A stretch of DNA of 64,000 bases, taken from contig CM055111.1 in assembly GCA_029204225.1 (NCBI GenBank), positions 12,462,697 through 12,526,696 on the forward strand. Direction: 5' to 3'. The DNA is from Diphasiastrum complanatum (Eukaryota; Streptophyta; Lycopodiopsida; Lycopodiales; Lycopodiaceae). Position 1 is the stretch's first letter, and every line of letters starts with the position of its first letter. This document shows, one piece after another, positions 25,889 through 36,530 of the stretch. The notes under the pieces were generated by a model. It was given only the letters and a program-made list of their open reading frames with translations. It did no database searches and was not told the DNA's origin. A program made the translations under genes and the position numbers.

Positions 25889-25900
25889 TGGTATCAGAGC
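25889..25900 (+). promoter_or_regulatory. Primer-binding site (initiator tRNA-Met) of family A
   Basis: TGGTATCAGAGC begins one base after the LTR end and is complementary to the 3' end of initiator tRNA-Met. Confidence 0.9.
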
Positions 25901-26478
25901 TTTTGTTTCAGGTTATGAAGGAGGAAATCAGATCTATCAATGATTTGGTGAAGATATCAAGTCTAGAGCATGCTAGAGAGGATTCTACACCAAAATCGGA
26001 CTTTTTGCTTTTGTAGATTGGATCTTTTGTAGATCAAAACTCTAAATAGGTCAATATACTTGTTCAATTCTGAGTTTTCACATACTATATTTCGCCGATT
26101 TTTGGATCATTGGTTCAGCCGAAGTGGTGGCTTATAGATTGCATATCAAATTTTCAGCATTTGCATGTAGATTTGGAATAGTCAATTTTTTGTGATTTTG
26201 TCAAAACTCTAATTTTGATTGGATCTCTAGAAAGTGAGGTTGTTAGACTTCATTTGAGTGTGTTTCAATCTTAGGAAGTGGCAAAAGTCATTAGATTGAG
26301 GATAGATCATAGGCAAGATTCCATGATTCTACGTGTTGATTTGCTTGGATAAGTGCTAGAAGAGAATTTGTAAGATAGTTTCAAATCTTGGTGATTTCTT
26401 TTGAAAGCATTTGTTGTTGTTCAAAGGAGTGCTTTGTGCATTGAAGTAGGTTGAAAGAGAAAATCAGGTCATTGCTAC

Positions 26479-27512
26479 ATGGCAACCTCAATTGGAGTCA
26501 TGTTGGAAGCCAATGATAGGCTTACCTCAAGTAGCTATTCATTGTGGAAAGTGAGGATGGAGTCACTTCTTGAGATGAATGATGTCTTGGATATTGTTGT
26601 AGGTTTGGAGGAGAGACCAGCAACACAACAAGATCAATTGAGGTATGATAAAGATGAATGTTACCAATGAACTTCTCAAGGAAGTTGGTAAGTGCACATC
26701 ATCTTTGGAAGCTTGGAATTCATTGAAGAAGCTTTATGAATCCAAGTCTACTTCTAGAGTGTTGACTCTAAGAAGGCAAATCTTTTCTTGTTTGCAAAAG
26801 AATGAAGAAAGTCCAAGTACTTTTGTTTTGAGAATGAAAGCATTGAATGATGAGTTAGCTTGCATAGATGAAAGCATTAAGGAAGGAGAGCTTATTCAAG
26901 TGATTCTTAATGCCTTGTTGGATGCTCATGCTAACATTGTTCAAAGTATTGCTATTCAAAAGACTTTGCCAAGTTTGATGTATCTTCAAGAGATCTTGAT
27001 CAATGATGAATATAGGCTTCAAGCAAGAGGTGGATCTACATCGACACTTCAAGAGGATGCTATGTTCACAAAGGGCAAATTCAAGGGCAAAACCAAAAGT
27101 AAGTGGTCTAAAGGGCAAGATAAAGTGGATGTTTTTTCAAGTGGCAAAAAGAAGGATAGATCAAAGCTCAAGTGCTTCTATTGTGGCATCAAAGGACATT
27201 TTGCAAGTGAGTGCTACAAGAAGAAGAGAGATCAAGGAGACAGGCAAGGTAATCTTACTCTTGATGAGGATGGTTTGGATGTTCAAGATGCAAATGATGA
27301 TGCTTTTGTGATGTCTATTCTTGCTAATGATGGAGATCTAGATCCTTGGTGGATTGATAGTGGAGCAAGTTCACACACGACCTTTCACAAAGAGTACTTC
27401 ACTTCTTTGTTGGCATATGGAGATGACAAGAGGGTGATCTACACGACCAATGATGGTGAGTGTGCAATCAAAGGGATTGGCACAATTCCTATTTCTCTCT
27501 CTACAAATAGGA
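26479..27512 (+). pseudogene. Family-A copia gag, zinc knuckle and protease
   Basis: Gag starts at 26479 (ATSIGVMLEANDRLTSSSYS...WKVRMESLL) and shifts frame once at about 26645, then stays open. Landmarks: EVGKCTSSLEAWNSLKKLYESKS, LTLRRQIF, ELACIDESIKEGELIQVILNALLDAHANIV, a Lys-rich linker, the zinc knuckle CFYCGIKGHFASEC (Cys-Cys-His-Cys complete), and a retropepsin with WWIDSGASSHTTFH carrying the catalytic DSG. Protease similarity fades after SLSTNRN near 27512, where unrelated sequence continues the frame. Without integrase or RT the copy is non-autonomous at best. Confidence 0.87.
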
Positions 27513-27889
27513 ATGTTCGATACTATTCCGAATGCTTGGTAAGTTGGTTAATCATGCCCTCGGGCCATCTAAATAAACCTACGAAGACCAATCCAAAGAG
27601 AAGGTGGTGCAATCCCAATGAAGTCATGGAGGAAGGTTTTGACGCTATTCGATATTTGAAGATTCGAGACAAGACTGCCAAAGATAGGAGGGTCCTAAAC
27701 AAGATGTTTTTACATCAATTCTTAGAGGGTGTAGATCCTACTTTTATAGATGGTCTCGATACCAAGTTTATGCATACTTTTGGGAAAGAAATTATAGATT
27801 TGAGGACAGATGTATGCAAGAGAGCCTTGGATATTGTTGCTGAGAACTAGACTCCCTTCCCACACACAATGGAGTGTACTGAGCCTACA
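27513..27889 (+). pseudogene. Unrecognised coding segment fused in frame to the A-family protease
   Basis: The A gag-protease frame runs on without a stop for about 110 codons of unrelated sequence to 27850. The segment contains EEGFDAIRYLKIRDKTAKDRR, FLHQFLEGVDP, FMHTFGKEIIDLRTDVCKRALDIV, which looks like a real, mostly helical protein rather than noise. I do not recognise it; a gag piece of another element is one possibility. The stop at 27848-27850 is TAG. The true upstream start of this source gene is lost. Confidence 0.4.
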
Positions 27890-28017
27890 TAGATCCTTGT
27901 AAGAAGAGTTTTGCTGGGTCCATTATGTGGGGACCACATCCCCAGTGGAAGCTGCCAAGTCCATGAAATTCAAGACTGTCGGATTCTACAACTAAAGAAC
28001 AACAGCAAGGGGCAGTC
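27890..28017 (+). pseudogene. Family-C gag C-terminus (zinc-knuckle region)
   Basis: A frame ending DCRILQLKNNSKGQSNQ continues directly across the family-B insertion into VANAAAEAPQPIQK at 30842, so it is the left half of the C gag tail. The preceding Cys/His residues (CGDHIPSGSC) look like a decayed zinc knuckle. This re-establishes family C after about 13.5 kb of inserted sequence. Confidence 0.65.
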
Positions 28018-28023
28018 GAATCA

Positions 28024-28291
28024 GTTAGAATTAAAGTAGAATCATTGTGCTACTGTACTATGGGTCCTATCAGTGGATAAGGATCAGTTGGCCTCGCCAC
28101 GAGGCAAGTCGACGGGACACGTGTCCCGCCAACGGCAACCTGGGCATGGGTTGCCTGAGTGAACAACTATATGTACAGTGTAGTTTCATTTTGAGAAATA
28201 CAGTTGCTATGTGAGCTTGTTGTGGAGAGTGTTTTCTGTCTGTGTTACTATGTAGCATGATCTGTGTTCCTGTGCAAAGCAAATTCTAAGT
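28024..28291 (+). repeat. 5' LTR of family B
   Basis: 268 bp; the inner palindrome TTAGAATT ... AATTCTAA marks its ends. Matches the copy at 30563-30835 throughout with scattered substitutions and a few small indels. Confidence 0.9.
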
Positions 28292-28303
28292 TGGTATCAG
28301 AGA
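28292..28303 (+). promoter_or_regulatory. Primer-binding site of family B
   Basis: TGGTATCAGAGA directly after the LTR, an 11/12 match to the initiator tRNA-Met primer site of families A and C. Confidence 0.85.
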
Positions 28304-28339
28304 CGTACAGGGAGTGTACATAGTACAACATCATCGTTG

Positions 28340-28924
28340 AAAAAATCAGATGCATTTGCAACTTCAAGAGCTTCAAAGCATTGGTCGAAAATCAGACCAG
28401 TAGGAAGATCAAAGTCCTAAGATCAGATAGTGGAGGTGAGTACAAGATCTTTGTGATCAATGTGGGATTAAAAGACAATTACGCAAGCTCATACTCCTAC
28501 TCTCAATGGTGTAGTTGAGCGCAAGAATCGTACGATTGTGGAAAGTGCCAGATCTATGCTAGCTGAGATGAAACTACCAAAAGATTTTTGGTTAGAAGCA
28601 TGCAGCACGGCAGTCTATCTTCAAAATAGAAGTCCTACCATTGCCATACCAAAGATGACACCTGAGGAAGCATTCACGAAGAAGAAGCCAAAGGTGAACC
28701 ACTTGCGAATCTTTGGATGTAAGGCCTTTGTACACGTTCCTAAGGAAGAGAGACGTAAACTTGATGTAAAAGCTATCAAGTGCATATTCCTAGGATATGA
28801 TGATCGTGTGAAGGGCTATAGATTTTTTGATCTAGTGGAAAACAAAATCCATGTAAGTCGTGATGTTATCTTTGATGAATCCAAGATGTATGAAGACGAG
28901 GATGCTGAGAAGATAGATACATGA
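28340..28924 (+). pseudogene. Family-B integrase (partial)
   Basis: Frames between 28340 and 28924 read KIKVLRSDSGGEYK (second catalytic Asp), then HTPTLNGVVERKNRTIVE with the catalytic Glu, followed by MLAEMKLPKDFWLEA, VYLQNRSPT and the copia C-terminal module HLRIFGCKAFVHVP, IFLGYDDRVKGYR, SRDVIFDE. The zinc finger and first Asp are missing, because the element begins inside the core after its primer site. A frameshift near 28470 and another near 28921 break the frame. Confidence 0.85.
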
Positions 28925-30485
28925 AAGGTATGAAGCAAATTATGCTCTCTTATCTAGCATTATTCAAAGCAAAGAACCTTTGACTTATGATGAAGCAAAG
29001 GATGATGACATTTGGGTCAAGGCCATGAAAGAGGAGATGGAGTCAATTGCTAAACATAGCACATGGGACTTAGTAGAACCACCAGTTGGTAGGAAGCCCA
29101 TTGGTTGCAAATGGGTATATAGGACTAAGTACCATGCAGATGGAAGTATAGCAAAGCACAAGGCAAGATTGGTGATCAAAGGGTATGCACAAAGTAAAGG
29201 CATCGACTATGAGGAGACCTTTGCGCCCGTTTGTAAGTGGAATACTCTACGTCTACTTGTTGCTTTAGCTTTACATTTTGGTTGGCCTTTGCATCAGATG
29301 GATGTGAAATCCGCTTTTCTAAATGGTGAGCTAGAAGAAAAAGTGTTCACGGATCAACCTGAACGCTAGGTAGTGAAGGGACAGGAAAATAAAGTATGTC
29401 GCTTGAAGAAAGCGCTTTATGGTCTTAAACAGGCACCACGTGCATGGTATAGCAGGATTGATGCCTACTTTCATTCAAAGGGGATGGTGAGAACACATTC
29501 TGATCCAAATCTATATGTCTTCTACTTTGATGGTATGGTTGCTTTGATTGCTCTTTATGTTGATGACTTGATTATTACGGAAAATAATCAAGAGATGATA
29601 GACATGATCAAGAAAGACCTCATGGAACAATTCGAGATGACAGATCTCAGCCTGATGCATTATTGCCTTGGAGTAGAGGTGTGGCAAAAAGGACACGAAG
29701 TGGGTTCAACACAGGTGAAGTATGTCAAAGAGTTGCTGCACAGGTTTAGGTTTCAGGATTGCAAACCAGTAAATACTCCTATTGAACCAAGTAAAAAGCT
29801 TTCTAAGCTTGATGAGTCACAGTCATTTGATGCTACATTGTATAGATAGTTAGTAGGGAGCTTGATTTACCTTACCACGACTAGACTAGATATATGCTAT
29901 GATGTTGGCATTGTAAGTTAGTTTATGGCAGCACCCCACAGAAACGCATTGGAAGGCAGCTAAACCCATTTTGCGTTATGTGAAAGGCACTTCAGAGTAT
30001 GGCTTGATTTATAGGAAGCATGATGGTTTACCTGAGTTGTGTGGCTATGTGGATGCGGATTGGGGAGGTGACTATGATGATCGTAGATCCACCACAAGGT
30101 ATGTATTCCAATTTTGTGGTAGTTGCTTTTCCTGGTCTAGTAAGAAGCAAAGTACAATTGCTCTTTCCACCACAGAAGCAGAGTATAAGGCAATGTGTAG
30201 TGCAGCATAGGAAGCTATATGGTTGAGACAAATTTTGGAAGAAATTGGCATGAAGCAGAAAAATCCCACGACTTTACATAGTGACAATCAGAGTGGCATT
30301 CAGCTAGCAAAGAGTCCAGTGTTCCGTGCGAGAACTAAACACATTGAGATTTAGTATCACTTTATACGTGAGAGGCTGCTGAGTCGTGAAATTCATGTTG
30401 TTCATTGTAGCACAGATGAACAAGTAGCTGATATTTTCACTAAGCCACTTGTTACAGAAAAATTTGATAAGTTTAGATCAAAGCT
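28925..30485 (+). pseudogene. Family-B reverse transcriptase and RNase H
   Basis: RT begins EPLTYDEAKDDDIWVKAMKEEME and shows [60 protein letters not shown] and the catalytic LYVDDLIIT. RNase H follows: RYVKGTSEYGL, GYVDADWGG, QSTIALSTTEAEY, DNQSGIQLAKSPVFRARTKHIE and ADIFTKPL. Five in-frame stops are all TAG: 29367, 29847, 29919, 30208 and 30352. At least three stand where copia families normally have Gln (R-Q-LVGSLIYL, S-Q-FMA, IEI-Q-YHF). Apart from these stops the domains are intact. Confidence 0.9.
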
Positions 30486-30550
30486 TTCTGTACTTAAAGT
30501 TTGTGGACTTTAAAGCTATGTATATGACTGTATAAAAAGTAGACTCTACT

Positions 30551-30562
30551 TCAAGGGAGAGA
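30551..30562 (+). other. Polypurine tract of family B
   Basis: TCAAGGGAGAGA immediately upstream of the 3' LTR start at 30563 is the expected primer for plus-strand synthesis. Confidence 0.8.
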
Positions 30563-30835
30563 GTTACAATTAAAGTAGAATCACTATGCTACTGTACTGT
30601 GGGTCCTATCAGTGGATAAAGATCAGTTGGCCTCGCCACGAGGCAAGTCGACGGGACACGCATCTCACCAACGGCAACCTAGGTCATGCATGGGTTTCCT
30701 GAGTGAACAACTATATGTACAGTGTAATTTCATTTTGAAAAATATAGTTGCTATGTGAGCTTGTTGTGGATAGTGTTTTCTATCTGTGTTACTGTGTAGC
30801 ATGATCTGTGTTCCTGTGCAAAGCAAACTCTAAGT
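30563..30835 (+). repeat. 3' LTR of family B
   Basis: 273 bp, preceded by the polypurine tract and followed by the GAATCA target duplicate. Confidence 0.9.
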
Positions 30836-30841
30836 GAATCA

Positions 30842-31069
30842 AGTGGCAAATGCAGCTGCAGAAGCTCCACAACCTATTCAAAAAGCAGATCATGATGCCT
30901 TCATGACCAACCATCAAGGAGCATTTGGCGACAGTTCTTGGTTCCTGGATTCCAGAGCCACTCAGCACATGACTAGCCTCATTGGCTGTTTGGAGTCCTA
31001 TACACCTTAAAGTATCTAGAAATTTATTCACCTTGGCAACAATAGCACACAAGCTATTAAAGAAGGATT
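30842..31069 (+). pseudogene. Family-C gag end and protease fragment
   Basis: Continues the C gag as VANAAAEAPQPIQK and enters the retropepsin at SSWFLDSRATQHMTS, where the catalytic D-S-G/T reads DSR. After GNNSTQAIKEG the rest of the protease and the GAG_pre-integrase domain are missing and integrase begins, so an internal deletion of a few hundred bases occurred here. Confidence 0.72.
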
Positions 31070-31903
31070 ATGGTGTATTTTATAAAGAGGAAATCAGAAG
31101 CCTTCAACTACTTTAGAATCTTCAAGGAGCGTGCAGAGAAGGAGACTGGAAGGACAATCAAGGCTCTCAAGTCAGACAATGGTGGAGAATATATCTCTAT
31201 CGAGTTTAAGGAGTACTGCCAAAGCCAAGGCATTGAGCAGCAATTCATCACTCCATATAGTCCTCAGTCTAATGGCTTTGCCGAGAGGAAGAACCATACC
31301 CTGGTTGAATCTGCCAAATGTATGCTAGTGCATGCATCGTTGCCCAAAAGATTCTGGGCTGAAGCTGTCTCCACTGCAGCTTACGTCCAGAACAGATGTT
31401 TGACTAAGGCCCTCTCAGACAAGACACACCACGAGGTGTGGACAAGCTCTAAGCCTTCTTTGAAGAACCTAAGAGTGTTTGGGTGCATTGCCTATGCGCA
31501 GATGCCAAAAGACACGAGGAAGAAATTGGACTTCCAAGGTCCCAAGACCATCTTGATCCAATATACTTCATCTGATAATACATGTAAGTTGTATGATCCT
31601 GATACCCAGCAAATCTTGTATAGCCAAGATACAGTCTTTATCAAGGATCAGTTCGTCAACCTCAAAGGCAAGGATATTGCTCCAGGAGAACCTTCATCAC
31701 CTGCCATTGACACGACAGTCCGAGCTTCTAGCTCAGGCGTGTCTATTGTCGACCCACTTTGTGACAGCGAATCAGATGAAGATGTTGCTACTACCCAGCA
31801 ACAAGTCCCAAGAGTGGTTCATCAATCAAATCCTCCCAGAAAATCAAGCCGAGTGCGCACACAGCCCACAAGGTATATGCTCCTGAGTCTGCCTGTCTCT
31901 TGA
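31070..31903 (+). pseudogene. Family-C integrase
   Basis: 277 open codons. FIKRKSEAFNYFRIFKERAE, then ALKSDNGGEYISIEFKEYC with the second catalytic Asp, TPYSPQSNGFAERKNHTLVE with the catalytic Glu, MLVHASLPKRFWAEAVSTAAY, and the C-terminal copia module NLRVFGCIAYAQMPKD. It ends in a Ser/Pro-rich linker (NPPRKSSRVRTQPTRY) leading to RT. The first catalytic Asp was lost with the upstream deletion. Unlike RT below it has no internal stop. Confidence 0.88.
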
Positions 31904-32700
31904 TACAAGAACCGACGACAGTCGAAGAGGCACTCAGCCAACCAGACTTTGATCTCTGGAGAGAAGCTATGGACAGGGAGTATTCCTCTCTGATCAAGAA
32001 CTAGACATGGTCATTAGGCGAAGCTCCTAGTGGCCGCAATATCATTGATTGCAAATGGATCTTTAAAAACAAATACAATGCCAACAGAGCAATTGATCGA
32101 AGGAAGGCAAGACTGGTAGCACGAGGATTCGCTCAAATCCCGAACGTCGACTACAGCAAGACTTTCAGTCCAGTAGTCAAACATTTGTTGATCCGAATGC
32201 TCTTGTCTTATGCTGCAGCTGCCGACCTTGAAGTACATCAACTTGATGTACAAACAGCTTATCTGAATGGAGTTACACAAGAAGACATCTACATGATCCA
32301 ACCCAAAGGATACATTTGGAAGGTATGAAGAATCATGTCTGTAAACTCCACAAAGCACTGTACAGTTTGAAACAATCTGCCAGAGCTTAGTTTCAAAGGA
32401 TCAACACATTCCTCATTGAACAAGGATTTAAACCAAGCACTATTGATTGGAATGTCTATTCCAAGTCAGTGCAACAATCCTTCATTATCATCATCTTATA
32501 TGTGGATGATATGTTGCTCTTCAGCAACAATACCAATATGGTCAAGGATTTGAAGCAAATGTTGTTTTCAGAGTTCGACATGACTGATCTGGCGAAGCTC
32601 ACTTCTGTCTGGGCATTCAAATCCACAAAGACAGAGCGAAACGATTGATTTACATCACTCAACAAAGGTATATTCACAATGTGCTTAACAGATACAATCT
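31904..32700 (+). pseudogene. Family-C reverse transcriptase
   Basis: Across several shifted frames: EALSQPDFDLWREAMDREY, a TAG in place of Q at 32002-32004, TWSLGEAPSGRNIIDCKWIF, KARLVARGFAQ, VHQLDVQTAYLNGV, KALYSLKQSARA followed by TAG (normally Trp) at 32388-32390, FQRINTFLIEQGF, and the catalytic IIILYVDDMLLF near 32490. Frameshifts near 32330 and 32600 also break it. Confidence 0.82.
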
Positions 32701-33490
32701 AATGAATTGTAAATTAGCTCACTCACCAATGGATCCAGGCCTGCACTTGTCAAAGGACCAATGTCCCCGACCAAGCAGGAAGAGGAGCAGATGAGAGAGT
32801 ATCCATATCGATCGATACTTGGATCTCTCATGTACGCAATGGTCTGTACAAGACCATATATCTCTTTTGCAGTAAGCTCACTCAGCCAATATATGGCTAA
32901 TCCTAGTATTACCCATTGGAAGGCTCTCATAAGAGTCATGAGATATATTTGAGCTACCATGGACCAGTGCATCTGCTATGGAGATGTCAGCAACGACAAT
33001 CTTCATCAGCTCAGTGGTCATTCTGATGCAAGCTGGGGAGAAAATGTAGACAATAGTAAGTCCACATTTGGATTTACATTCTTCTTCAACGGCGGTCCTA
33101 TCTCATGGAACAGTCGTAAGAAAACCTCTATCGCACTTTCTTCTACAGAAGCAAAATACATTGCCGTTTCTCAATCTATTAAGGAAGCGCTTTGGTTGAG
33201 AAATTTATTGTCAAACGTTAATCTGTATCAGTACAACCCTACAATTTTATTCTATGATAATCAGAGTGCTATCGCCTTATCGGCCAACCCTAGATTTCAC
33301 TCTAGGAGTAAGCACATTGAAATCAGATATCACTACATTAGGGGTAAGGTTCTCAACAAAGAGGTGAGCTTAACATACTGTAGAACGTAGGACATGGTTG
33401 CAGATATTCTCACAAAAGCATTAAGTGTTAATGCACATACCAAATTTTGTGCATTGCTCAGTCTGAAGATCAAGACATTCACAGATCCAG
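32701..33490 (+). pseudogene. Family-C RNase H
   Basis: SLMYAMVCTRPYISFAVSSLSQYMANPSITHWK leads into LSGHSDASWGENVDNSKSTFGF, PISWNSRKKTSIALSSTEAKYIA, LFYDNQSAIALSANPRFHSRSKHIEIRYHYIRGKV and, after a TAG at 33388-33390, DMVADILTKAL. These are the copia RNase H blocks in order. A stop near 32950 separates the RT connection from RNase H. Confidence 0.85.
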
Positions 33491-33502
33491 ATTAAGGAGA
33501 GG
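33491..33502 (+). other. Polypurine tract of family C
   Basis: ATTAAGGAGAGG touches the 3' LTR start TGTTGGATTT at 33503. Confidence 0.85.
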
Positions 33503-34682
33503 TGTTGGATTTATTTCCTCTACTCTCCTAAATTCCATTGTAATCTGCCTCCATTCATACTGCATCTTTACTCACATTGTCGCGTAGTCTGCATATTTAC
33601 ATGTAAATTCTCACAGGTGAAGAAAAGGCGAAATAATCGCGACACTGTGTTTTTACACGTGTTTTGGTGACAGGCGAAAAAGATGACATCGTCTTACAAA
33701 ATGCCGAAGGTGCCCCGGAAAACAAAGGCACCCTATAAATCGAATCCCATGGCATTTCGTCACAGTGATGCATTTTTCACATGTTCACCAACTATCATTT
33801 CAACGAAGGCTGACGTCGCACCCTTTTCATGCTCACCCATGCATCTGCGCTAACAGACTTGACAACGACTACAGCCACCCATAATCTTTTATAGACAACA
33901 CATCCACTTTGCACCTTCTTCATTTTCACACCTATAGTATTGTGTATATATACTGAATACCATTTGCATATCAAATGTTGATGATTGAGAGATTGTTAAT
34001 CAAGAGATTGAAAATCGAGTGTGTGTAGATTTAGCATCAGAAGTTTTATCAAAGATAGACAAAGTAGATGCCTTGTGCACTGATTCTTTATTGTCGGTAA
34101 CAGGTTTCATTCCTTTATAAACTGAATTAGCTTTGTAGAGCATGCGGTTTCATCCGCTATTGTCTTGTGCTCTACCACACTATTGACATGTATATTTGAT
34201 ATACTTAATCTGATAACAGCTCTTTGTTCTGCGTTCAGATCTGTGTCAATATTGTTATGCTTATTCTTCATTCTGTCTGACTTCCTAGTTGCTCAATTTG
34301 ATAATCTGGTTTTAGACGACTAATATTTAGTCTTGCCTTTCGTGAATCATTCGCGACTGCTTATCAGTCAAGCTCAGTCTTTCTCTTTGCGAATCATTCA
34401 CGGCATATAATTTGTCTAGCTGATCAAGACAAATTATGCTTATGGTGTCCAACTAACGTTTGGCTACATAATCAGAACGGTCGTGATTTCTATCACTAAC
34501 GTCCTGTTCGTTTTGATAGGCGTAGTCATGCTTAGGGAAAGAGTCTTATAGCTCATTATGCTGTGCATGAACACTTTTCATTCGAGTTTCGCTTCTCGTT
34601 CGTGTTCGTTCTCTTTTTGAGATATTTTCGTTTCTCACACACAATTTATTCTCTCTTTCCTCTCCCATTTTCTTTTCCAACA
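33503..34682 (+). repeat. 3' LTR of family C
   Basis: 1,180 bp; same start, end and internal order as the 5' LTR at 12523-13699, followed by the CATGT target duplicate. Confidence 0.93.
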
Positions 34683-34799
34683 CATGTCTAAGCGCACACA
34701 TTCATTCTTAAACAAATGACACATTGAGATGAGAATCACACTCATGTTTAGTAGAGTCCACCATGCCTTCCCCCAAAATAAAAATATCATTATGAAATG

Positions 34800-35520
34800 A
34801 TCACTCATATTTCTGAAAAAGCTCGCTTGACCAAGCTCACTCGAGGCCCATCCCCGATTTGAGTTAGGGATATGTCGAATAATCGACAATGGATGAACCC
34901 TTTTTCTGGGCAAGCTAGATGTTGGGCTCTCGAGGAGTGGACACACAAGTCGTCGATAAAGTTTTCAATAGAAAATCCTTGAAGGCATAACTCATCATTC
35001 ACTGGAAAGTGTTGGGAGTGTTGTATGGTCCACATGGCATCACTCTATATGCATATGTCTCCACATGCAGTTTTGTGCTGATCTTCTGGGGCTATCTGCA
35101 TCTGGTTATAGCCACTAAATCCATCTAGGAAATGATAGGCTTATGCCCCGGCTATTCTCTCTAACACATTTTTCATGAATGGTAAGAGAAAATGGTCCTT
35201 GTTGGTTATAGAGTTCAGCTTCTTGTAGTCCACATAGATTCTAAGTTTTGCGTTTTTCTTAGGTGCTACCACGATAGGTGATACCTAGTCAGTGTGTTCC
35301 ATCTTGTAGATTAAGCTTTTTCAATTCTTCTTGAATTAGTTGGGTGTAATTAGACCTGTAAGGCCTACTAATAGCGGGTTTCACTCCATCAACCAGTGGA
35401 ATGGTCTGAACCACACCATTTAGTGATATGCCTTTTAGCTCAGTATAATTCCAAGCAAGACAGTCGTGATATTTTCGAAGAAGGGCTTGGCTTCTCCAAC
35501 AGATACCATACAACTTTCCT
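34800..35520 (-). pseudogene. Ty3/gypsy (Tat-like) reverse transcriptase, N-terminal part
   Basis: Minus strand from 35513: LLRKYHDCLAWNYTELKGISLNGVVQTIPL, the entry block also seen at 21340-21430, then ISRPYRSNYTQLIQEELKKL. Further on, LDGFSGYNQMQIAPEDQHKTACGD carries the first RT catalytic Asp region, and FIDDLCVHSS is the F/YxDD box near 34930. Similarity fades near 34850, shortly before the family-C insertion site. Stops and frameshifts are frequent. Confidence 0.78.
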
Positions 35521-36530
35521 CTCCCTTCTCAACTAGATCTATCTCTTTCGTGCATGTTGGGCCTTCGTAAACGTTCGCTCCTTGGGAGGTGTCTTCTACA
35601 TGTTCTCTCTTAGCTTTGGGCATGACCACTACCACGTCATACATCTCGTAATCCTTGACAATAGTAGCACGTCATGCATAGCTTTGGTTCTTCTACAACG
35701 TCTTGGTGGATTTTATCGTGTAATTCCTAGTTGGTCATCAACTCAGTCTTGATCCCTTGATTATCACTCTTGGCCTTCCACTCAGTAGTTTTAGCCTTAT
35801 ACAGGGGTTTACGTTCTCTGAGCGGGCTGATGGTTGGTTGATTGTCAATTCTCATCCTTTTCAAAGCTCAGTCAAGTTCTTGATGCCCTTAGATGGTTTC
35901 ATACTCCAGATGGGGAATCCGAAGTATTCTGCTCTTTTCCCTTGGCAAGTGTTGGTGACTCTGATCATGGATTAGTTGTCAGATCTTTCACTATCTTTAC
36001 GCTATTGTCCCATAACAAGACTTCTAGCTTGTAGAGAGCTTCATCCTCAGTTTGGTCCCAATCTATGCATTCTCGCAAGAGATCGTTAACGGTTATTAAA
36101 ATGCTAGTCATGGATCCATCGATTGCTATATCCATTCGGCCTACTACAACATTGCCTTGTGGGGTTATGTTGTTTCTATGAGATCTTCGGTCACTAGTGG
36201 CTTTTGTGTGTCCAGTACTTTGGAATTTTTGCGTGGGCTTGCAATGATCAGGATCTACATAATGAAGGAAATCTTCATCCTCATATTCCCGACCTTCTTC
36301 CAGGGTGAACACCTAAAGAACTTCTATCTCTTTCTCCTGTACACTCCTTGCAATGGTTCTTGGGGTATAGCCTCTAGGCTCATCATTAAAAGTGATATAG
36401 AGTCTTGATGGCCTTCACTAGATTTCTTCGCTGGTTGTGCTAATTGCTTGATCGAAATATCATCTTCATCCGAGAATGTATCTATGGTCAACCTTTGCTT
36501 TGGCAATTGCTCAATAGATGACACATCAAA
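35521..36530 (-). pseudogene. Gypsy protease-RT linker
   Basis: Minus-strand frames at 35435-35644, 35965-36312 and 36324-36524 are hydrophilic with acidic runs and lack catalytic motifs; their place between protease and RT of one element is the basis. One frame has NDLLRECIDWDQTEDEALYKLEVLLWDNSVKIVKDLT, unfamiliar to me. Confidence 0.5.

Larger units (their letters stand above)
28018..30841 (+). mobile_element. Complete gag-less Ty1/copia element (family B) with GAATCA duplication
   Basis: Two short LTRs (28024-28291, 30563-30835) enclose 2.3 kb and are flanked by GAATCA at 28018-28023 and 30836-30841. The host frame (family-C gag) reads through when the element and one duplicate are removed. 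After the primer site the sequence enters integrase directly, so gag and protease are missing. RT, RNase H and a polypurine tract follow. The LTRs start GTTAGAATT or GTTACAATT and end TCTAAGT rather than TG...CA. In-frame stops and the lack of gag mean that this copy needed helper proteins to move. Confidence 0.9.
12518..34687 (+). mobile_element. Nested Ty1/copia element (family C) with target-site duplication CATGT
   Basis: Two long LTRs in the same orientation (12523-13699 and 33503-34682) both begin TGTTGGATTTATTTCC and end in TTCCCAACA or TTCCAACA. They are flanked outside by CATGT at 12518-12522 and 34683-34687. The 5' LTR is followed by a tRNA-Met primer site at 13700 and a gag start; the 3' LTR is preceded by a polypurine tract and an RNase H. 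The identical 5-bp flanks show that both LTRs belong to one insertion. Its own sequence is about 6.5 kb; the rest of the 22 kb came from later insertions into its gag. The LTRs differ at about seven of the first ~98 bases, mostly transitions, so it is old. Confidence 0.9.
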
